A stretch of DNA of 37,500 nt from Neocallimastix lanati (nom. inval.) (lineage: Eukaryota > Neocallimastigomycota > Neocallimastigomycetes > Neocallimastigales > Neocallimastigaceae): the NCBI GenBank assembly GCA_016946835.1, contig JACVTC010000102.1:325001-362500 (forward strand), read 5' to 3'. Of this stretch, positions 30,661 through 37,500 are shown piece by piece. A program made the position numbers and the translations under genes. Below the pieces are notes generated by a model that was not told where the DNA came from, did not search any database, and was given only the letters and a program-made list of their open reading frames with translations. How positions within the stretch are numbered: the first letter of the stretch is position 1; each line of letters starts with the position of its first letter.

Positions 30661-31923
30661 TTTTTTTAACTTTTTAATAAAAAAAAAAAAAAAAAAAAAA
30701 AAAAACATATAAATATAAAATAAAATAAATTTAATAAATTTATAAATTACTTATTGTATTTATTTAAATGTTTTTGGCACAGAAGTATTAATAAATAATT
30801 ATTTATTATGAATACGTTTTTTCCTTTATTTTTTTTTTTCCTTTTTTATTTTATTTTTTTATTTTTTGTTAATTATATATATGAATTTCCAAATAAAAAA
30901 ATATAACAATAAAAATTATGTTAAATGTTAATAATAGTAATATATTTATATAGTTTTTAATTATAATATTATTTTAATATTTTAATAAATATTGTAAACT
31001 ATGTTTATCAATCTTTATTATTTGTTTTAAGTATTTTTTTTTTTTTAATTTTTAATTATTAAAATATGCAAAGTTTAATAAATTTAAGTAAATAATTCAT
31101 TTAATATAAACCATTAAATTAAAAAAAAAATTACATATATGATAATCTGTGATTATTATTTTTCATTTTCCATGATTGATTTTTTATATACTTTTTTTTT
31201 ATATACTTTTTTTTTATATACTTTTAATTATGTACTTTTTTTATATACTTTTTTTTATATTCTTTTTTTTTTTTAATTTGTATATTGATAAAGAATAAGA
31301 TAAAATATCTATATATAATATTTTAATTATAATATAATAATATATATAAGAACAAAAAAAAATAGTAATACATATAATATAATAATAATATATATTATTC
31401 ATATCAATAAGAATAAAAAAATAATAATTCTAAAGACCTGTTCTTGTTTAAAATATCATATATAATAATATATTTAAAATAAGTATGTAATAAAATAGGA
31501 AAAAAAAAATTTTTTTTTTATTTATAATTGTTTATTCTTTGTTTATTTTATATTTATTTTATATTTATTTATCAAATGAATATAAAAAATTCATATTAAA
31601 TTTTTAATTTTAATTCTATTGTTTAAATATATATGAATTGTGTTACTTTTCCTAAATTAAAAAATTTTTATTATTTTAAAGGATTAGTTAAAAATAGAAA
31701 AATACTTAAAAAATAGTAGTTCATGTATTGTATTATTATAAATAATTTTTTTTTATTTTTTTCTATTTTTTTATTTTTTATTTTTTATATTCTTAAATTA
31801 ATTTTTTTTTATTTTTTTCTATTTTTTTTTTTTTTATTTTTTATATTCTTAAATTAATTTTTTTTTATTTTTTTCTATTTTCTATTTTTATATTTTTTAT
31901 ATTCTTAAATTAATTTTTTTTTA

Positions 31924-32164
31924 TTTTTTTCTATTTTCTATTTTTATATTTTTTATATTCTTAAATTAAAATTATCTTAGAATTATTGAATGTGCTTATA
32001 TGAATATTAATTAAAAATAATATTAAATTATAATGGATTTACGGAGAGTCTAAATTAAATAAAGATTATTATTATTATTATTAATTTGATCTTTTATATT
32101 TTATATTTTATTTTTATTTTATTTAATCTTTTTATTTTATTATTTTATATTTTATTTTATTTTA
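31924..32164 (+). repeat. Left arm of the large inverted repeat
   Basis: About 241 bp, essentially identical to the reverse complement of 32914-33150 by my reading. Confidence 0.88.
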
Positions 32165-32913
32165 ATTATAGGCAATGCTTTTAAGTAAATCTTAATTTTT
32201 TTTTTTCCCATTCTATTATTTATTTTATTAAATTTGTAAATTTATTTAATAAATAAAGTTTAATGAATTTATAAAAAAAAAATTATAAAAATATTTTTAT
32301 AATAAATAAGGTTTATAATAGAATCTTAACAGTTAAAAAATTTAAAATTAAAAAACTATGAAATAATAATAAAATGAAATGAAAAAAAAAGGAAAAAAAA
32401 AAAAAAAAACAATCGTTTTTAAAAATAATCAATAATCAATAATCAATAATCAATAATAATAATATTAAGAAAATTGAAATTCATCCACTCTTATAAAATT
32501 GCCTATTAATATAATTAAAAATGAATTTTTTTTGATAATCTTATTTAATATTTTATTTATTATATAGTATTAATATAAATAGCATATATCTATTTTTTTA
32601 AATTATTAATATATAAATAATTCAAATAATATTCAACTATTATTATTTTATTTTTATTGATTTAATTTTAATAAAATCAGGTATTACTGATGGTAAAAGT
32701 TGACATTTTTTTTTATTTTTTATTATGTACATCAAATCTTATATTATTTTCAAGTCATTTATTAGGTTCTATAATTTATAGCTTTATTATATTTATTATT
32801 ATTATTATTAATTTATTATTTATAAAATTTTTGTTAATCATTTTTAAATATTACTTATTATCTTTATTTAAAAATTTATTATATTATTGTATAAAATTTA
32901 ATAATAGAAATAA

Positions 32914-33150
32914 ATAAAATAAAATATAAAATAATAAAATAAAAAGATTAAATAAAATAAAAATAAAATATAAAATATAAAAGATCAAATTAATAATAAT
33001 AATAATAATCTTTATTTAATTTAGACTCTCCGTAAATCCATTATAATTTAATATTATTTTTAATTAATATTCATATAAGCACATTCAATAATTCTAAGAT
33101 AATTTTAATTTAAGAATATAAAAAATATAAAAATAGAAAATAGAAAAAAA
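32914..33150 (-). repeat. Right arm of the large inverted repeat
   Basis: About 237 bp, partner of 31924-32164. Confidence 0.88.
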
Positions 33151-33796
33151 TTTTTTTTTTTTTTTTTTAAAATTTATGAAAGGTAACACAACTCTTTTAA
33201 ACAATAGACTAAGAATTAAAAAGTAAATATGAATTTTTTATATTCATTCGATAAATAAAATTAAAAAAAAAATAAAATAAAATAAAAAAAATTAAAATAA
33301 AAATAAAATAAATAGTGGAGTACTGTAAAAGTGTAAAGCATTAATAAAAATAAAATAAAATAAATATAATTTAAAATAAAAAAAATAATAATGGAATAAT
33401 TATTAATATGTTAATAATATAATAAAATAATAAAACAATAAAACAATTAAATAATAGGATAAGCCTTTATTTTATTTATTCCTTTGTAATATAATATAAT
33501 ATTAAAATATTTTATAAGAAATTTAAAGTTTATATAAAATATTTAATGTAATATGAATAAGTTTACATACTTTTTTACTATTTATTTATTTATTTATTTA
33601 TTATTCTTGTTTGTTAACTTGTTTATATTATATATATAGTAAAAAAAAAGTATGTATAATATGTATATATAACATATTATTAAATAATATTTACTTTAAA
33701 TATTAAATAATAGATTACAATATTTAAAATGTTTAAAATATATATATATATAATACAAAAATGCTTTTAATGTATGTAATAAAAAAAGATATATCT

Positions 33797-33877
33797 TATG
33801 TATATAACATATATAATGTATATAACATATGTAATGTATATAATATATGTAATGTATATAATATATATAATGTATGC
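33797..33877. repeat. 18-bp tandem repeat, about 4.5 units
   Basis: Unit ATGTATATAACATATGTA with C/T variation, in a region that is otherwise AT dinucleotide-like. Confidence 0.75.
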
Positions 33878-34144
33878 CATTAATTGTATAGTATGTTTCA
33901 TACTGTTTAATTATGTATTTTTGTTTATACACATTTTTCTATATAGAGTGTATTGTTAAATATAAATGTACTCATTAAATATAAGTTAAAAAAAAAGAGC
34001 CCTTTTAAAACATTTTTTTTTTATTATCAATTCTTGTAAAACTTGTATATAATATATTTTCAGTAATATTTCAATATATATTTCAATATATTTAAAAATA
34101 AAAATGATTTATATATAACCCAACATATTCTATTCTATTATAAT

Positions 34145-34195
34145 ATTGAAATGAATCATTTATTTGAAATATATAAATAAATAATTCATTTCAAT
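34145..34195. repeat. 51-bp imperfect hairpin
   Basis: ATTGAAATGAAT-C-ATTTATTT pairs with AAATAAAT-A-ATTCATTTCAAT: a stem of 21 positions with one mismatch and a 9-nt loop. It could be a tiny MITE relic or a transcript end; nothing nearby decides. Confidence 0.7.
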
Positions 34196-36134
34196 GATAT
34201 TCATTCTATTTTTGTAATTAAAAAAACAAATTAAATATTAAAAAAAAAATTTTTTTTTTGATATTAAATTTAAATTAAAATTGAAAAAAAAATTTTTTTT
34301 AATTTTTTTATTTTTATATTATAAAAAAAAAAGGATTAATAAATTAACACTAATTCTATTTTATTTCATATGTAAATTATCATATAATATTATAAAAATT
34401 AATCATATCAATTATTATTCATACTATTTCTATTACAATTTTATTATTTAAATTCCAAAAGTTATTAATAGTATTATTGAAATCCTATTTATCGATATAA
34501 ATATTATTATTACTAGTACAAATTTTATATTTCAAGTAAATCAATTTTTTTCTTATATATTTTTTATTCATATTCCTATTTTATAAAATATATTTAAATC
34601 CATTTATTTGAAATATTTTATTATCAATTTTTTTTTTTTTTTACATATAATTTATATCTCTATACATTTCTCTTGTATCTCTCTTCCTTTTATGTTTTTT
34701 TTTTTTTTTTAAAAAAAAAAAAAAGTTTAGTTACACAAAATGATCCAAATTTTTAAACACCACATTTTTTATATATTATAGGATAGTAATGAAGCAATAT
34801 ATGATATAAAATATTGTATTATATAAAATATTTTATTATAATAAAATATTGAATTATATATAATTAATTAAAAGTATAATTAAAAAAAAAAATTAATTTT
34901 TTTACTTTAATAAATATATTATACTATTAATATAAATAAATATATTGATGAAGCTAAAATTTAAATTATAATAGATAATAGATATATATACAAAATAGTC
35001 ATTCTATAGCAAAAAAAGTTTAATTATAGTTAATTTAATTAATTTATTATGAGAATTTATATATGAATTGATATAATAATTAATATAATTTAGATTAAAA
35101 TCAATTTATATTATTTTTTAAAATTAACGGATACATTTTTAAATTTTAAATTTTATTTTAATATATTTATATTTATATTTATATTTTTTTTTTTTTATTT
35201 ATTTTATTATATTTTATTTTTATTTTATTATATTTATTTTTTATTTTTATTTTATTATATTTTTATTTTTATTTTATTTTATTTTCAATATCCATATCCA
35301 TAATTTATAAAATATAAGCCCTAATAAACTCCTTAAATTTTAGCCAATTAAAATTTTCACCATAAATTATGTATAAAAATTTTTAAAAAATAAAAAAAAA
35401 AATTAAATAGTATTAAATAAACTATAATAAATAATAAAATCAAATATTATTATTTATATATTATTAATAATATATATTAGATTTTTATAATTTAAAAAAA
35501 AAAAAAGAGAATTTCAATTTCTAGTTGATCAATAATAAAATTTATATTTAATAATATCAATAGATAGCAATAAAAATTATTATTTTTATTATTATCATTA
35601 TTATTGTTTTAATTTTTATTTAATTAAAAAATTGGAGAAAAAAAAATAAGATAAAAAAAAATAAAGAAAGAAAGGGTTAGCCTTTGTTAAGCCAATCAAT
35701 CTTAAGTTTTTTTTTTTACCGCTTATAATTATATTAATAACATCAAAATAATATAAATACCTTATTTTTTTTTTTTTTTTTCTTTTCTTCACAATCAACG
35801 AAGTTGTTGAAAAATTTTCAAATAAATAATAGTAATAATAATAAAAATAAGGTTTATACATAAAATTTATAAAATTTATAGTTGTATAAATCTTAATAAA
35901 TAACAAATAAAATTATTTTATATATAATTAAATAAAATAAAAAAAATTTTTAATAAAATTATAATATTATTAAATAATAATATAAAATATAGGCAAAAAT
36001 AAAAATAAAATAAAATAAACAAAAAAAAAAAAAAAAAAAAAAACCTATTAAACAATTAAAATATAAAAAAAAATAAATAAATAAAAAACAATAATTATCG
36101 TTAATATTATAATTAAACTAAAAAGTAATCCAAA

Positions 36135-37418
36135 ATGAAGGCTATTAAAACTCGTTTAATTATTATGAATTTCCTCATCTTTGCTGTATGGGGTGCTTAC
36201 CTTTGTTCATTAGGTATCTATTTAGGTCGTGTAAACATGGGTAGTGATATTGGTCAATTCTTTGCTATTCAAGGTATTGTTTCTCTCTTCATGCCAGCCC
36301 TCACTGGTATTATTGCTGATCGTTGGGTTCCAGCTCAAAGACTTTTAAGTCTTTGTCATCTTATTGCCGCTATCTTTATGGGTATAGCTGGTTATATGGG
36401 TCAGAAAAACGGTGACAATGTTAAATTTGGTCAAATTTTCCCATACTATGCTGTTAGTGTTGCCTTCTTCATGCCAACTATCTCTTTAGGTAATTCTGTT
36501 TCTTACTATGGTTTAACGAAAGCTGGTCTTGATACCGTCAAATCTTTCCCACCAATTCGTGTATTTGGTACTGTTGGTTTCATTGTTTCCATGTGGATTG
36601 TTAACTTCACTGGTTTTAAGAATTCCTATGCTCAATTATATGTTTCTGCTGCTTGGGGTGTTATTCTTGCTATTTATGCTTTAACCTTACCAAACTGTAA
36701 GATTACTAAGAAGACTGAAGATTCTAACTTAGTTGATACATTAGGTTTACGTGCTTTCACTCTCTTCAAGAAAAGAAATATGTGTGTCTTCTTCATTTTC
36801 TCTTTCCTTTTAGGTATGTGTCTTCAAGTAACTAATGGTTTCGCCACTACTTACTTAGATACCTTCGGTCAATCTGAAAAATATGCAAACACTTTCGCTG
36901 TTAAGAACAATGTCTTCTTATCTTCCATTTCTCAAGTTTCTGAAACTCTCTGTATTCTTTTAATTCCATTCTTCCTTAAGAGATTCGGTATTAAGAATGT
37001 TATGCTTATTGCTTTTGCTGCTTGGGCTTTACGTTTCTTCCTTCTCGGTATTGGTAGTCCAACTGGTTTTGGTCTTGTACTTTTCATTCTTTCAATGATT
37101 GTTTATGGTGTTGCTTTCGATTTCTACAATATTAGTGGTTCTCTTTTCGTTGAAGAAAGTACCGATGAAGAAATTCGTAGTAGTGCTCAAGGTGTCTTCA
37201 TGATGATGACCAACGGTTTTGGTGCTACTATTGGTTCCTACTGTGCTCAAGCTGTCATTAACAAATTCACCCTTAACAAACCAAACTTTGATGAATTAAT
37301 GAAAGGTTGGTCAATTTCATGGTATATTTTCGCTGGATTTGCTTTAGTTGTAGGTATTCTTTTCGCTTTCTTATTCAGATACAAACATCGTAAAGAACCA
37401 GAAAATCCAAGAATTTAA
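36135..37418 (+). CDS. Nucleoside:H+ symporter, NHS/NupG family (MFS), probable bacterial origin
   Basis: 427 aa, about 12 hydrophobic segments with short loops, the normal size for the NHS family (TC 2.A.1.10; NupG and XapB in E. coli). It takes up nucleosides driven by the proton gradient; in a fungus the expected site is the plasma membrane. Visible family marks: MNFLIFAVWGAYL in TM1, ALTGIIADRW (residues 55-64) in the TM2-3 loop, PTISLGNSVSYYGL and SFPPIRVFGTVGFI (137-150) around TM4-5, and FDFYNISGSLFVEE followed by SSAQGVFMMMTNGFGA in TM10-11. The wording resembles Bacteroidetes permeases much more than eukaryotic ENT/CNT nucleoside carriers, and there is no intron, so transfer from rumen Bacteroidetes is inferred. 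T/C-ending codons and the AAAATG start context look well adapted to the host. There is no N-terminal signal, and the start is the first ATG. The gene stands alone. Confidence 0.93.
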   Translation: MKAIKTRLIIMNFLIFAVWGAYLCSLGIYLGRVNMGSDIGQFFAIQGIVSLFMPALTGIIADRWVPAQRLLSLCHLIAAIFMGIAGYMGQKNGDNVKFGQIFPYYAVSVAFFMPTISLGNSVSYYGLTKAGLDTVKSFPPIRVFGTVGFIVSMWIVNFTGFKNSYAQLYVSAAWGVILAIYALTLPNCKITKKTEDSNLVDTLGLRAFTLFKKRNMCVFFIFSFLLGMCLQVTNGFATTYLDTFGQSEKYANTFAVKNNVFLSSISQVSETLCILLIPFFLKRFGIKNVMLIAFAAWALRFFLLGIGSPTGFGLVLFILSMIVYGVAFDFYNISGSLFVEESTDEEIRSSAQGVFMMMTNGFGATIGSYCAQAVINKFTLNKPNFDELMKGWSISWYIFAGFALVVGILFAFLFRYKHRKEPENPRI

Positions 37419-37500
37419 ATAAATTAATTTAAAATAGAAATGGTAATACAAAATAATGAAATAATAATAATTAAAAAAAAATAATAATAATTTAAATAAT
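37419..37500. other. 3' flank of the permease gene
   Basis: AT-rich with an AAT-like run; the window ends here. Confidence 0.8.

Larger units (their letters stand above)
29546..31555. other. Low-complexity spacer with a diverged direct repeat, no gene
   Basis: No frame is recognisable. It contains T runs at about 29807-29839 and 30606-30658, an AATT tract (30115-30140), an AAAAC tract leading into A24 (30318-30373), an A run near 30680-30705 and a TATACTTTTTTTT tandem at 31185-31265. Confidence 0.75.
31556..33275. mobile_element. Large inverted repeat, possible foldback-type element
   Basis: Inner arms 31924-32164 and 32914-33150 are near-perfect reverse complements (for instance GGATTTACGGAGAGTCTAAA on the left, TTTAGACTCTCCGTAAATCC on the right). 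Outer arms (about 31560-31680 and 33168-33272) continue the match less well (ATGAATATAAAAAATTCATA against its complement, TGTGTTAC against GTAACACA). The left arm carries four tandem sub-repeats (about 31747-31975, each ending TATATTCTTAAATTAA) that the right arm lacks. The loop is about 750 bp and has no recognisable protein; a hydrophobic 75-codon frame at 32690-32917 looks like chance. Long arms with tandem sub-repeats fit foldback elements; a non-autonomous TIR element or a simple inverted duplication are alternatives. Confidence 0.65.
33276..36134. other. AT-rich spacer upstream of the permease
   Basis: No gene recognised. A weak relative of the 46-51 bp minisatellite unit lies at 33305-33360 (AATAGTGGAGTACTGTAAAA). 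An 18-bp tandem repeat and a 51-bp hairpin are listed separately. The patch 35640-35720 (GGGTTAGCCTTTGTTAAGCC) is less biased but has no frame. The last 100 bp are A-rich up to AAAATG of the permease start. Confidence 0.7.

Noticed and set aside
32690-32917. 75-codon hydrophobic frame in the inverted-repeat loop
   Set aside because: Ile/Leu/Phe-rich composition is what random AT sequence gives; no family match, no transposase motif.
33696-33932. 78-codon minus-strand frame with YIHYIY repeats
   Set aside because: A translation of the 18-bp TA-rich tandem repeat, not a protein.

Overview
The window reads as nuclear DNA of an anaerobic gut fungus (Neocallimastigomycota, the Neocallimastix/Piromyces/Anaeromyces group). 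This is an inference from four things: extremely AT-rich spacers full of A/T homopolymers and AAT microsatellites; fungal-type introns in a secreted CotH protein carrying hevein-type (CBM18) chitin-binding repeats; two intronless genes of bacterial family type (a Firmicutes-like glutathione peroxidase and a Bacteroidetes-like nucleoside permease), the kind of cargo rumen fungi gain by lateral transfer; and a dense load of LINE, Ty1/copia and Ty3/gypsy elements. No organism name is visible in the sequence itself.

Only three ordinary genes are supported. (1) 808-1362 (-) is a Cys-type glutathione peroxidase. (2) 11586-14810 (+) is a five-exon gene for a secreted CotH-kinase protein with four CBM18 modules on Thr-rich linkers. 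I rebuilt four introns, which add 213 N-terminal residues including the signal peptide. (3) 36135-37418 (+) is a 12-TM nucleoside:H+ symporter (NHS/NupG family).

The rest is mobile DNA in various states of decay. 2.6-6.7 kb: a 9-copy minisatellite, then a Ty1/copia element on the minus strand with LTR and polypurine tract but wrecked gag-pol, joined head-to-head to a second copia RNase H fragment. 16.04-21.02 kb: a full-length LINE with an intact 1387-aa ORF (endonuclease + RT + CCHC), a 3' stem-loop, a poly(A) tail and an imperfect target-site duplication. 21.25-21.6 kb: a much older LINE relic. 21.9-23.65 kb: a decayed copia element (-) riddled with homopolymer runs. 23.80-24.95 kb: a 5'-truncated sibling of the LINE with a perfect 15-bp target-site duplication. 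25.74-26.74 kb: a Ty3/gypsy integrase relic interrupted by 78 consecutive T. 27.03-29.55 kb: a third copia element (+) with LTR, gag, protease and integrase but no RT.

From 29.6 to 36.1 kb there is no recognisable gene. This stretch holds a degenerate direct repeat of about 180 bp ending in long T tracts, and a large near-perfect inverted repeat (arms of about 240 bp, loop about 750 bp, tandem sub-repeats in one arm) that looks like a foldback-type element. No operon logic applies. The three host genes are separated by kilobases of spacer. The secreted CotH/CBM18 protein probably works at the cell surface, the permease at the plasma membrane, and the peroxidase in peroxide detoxification.
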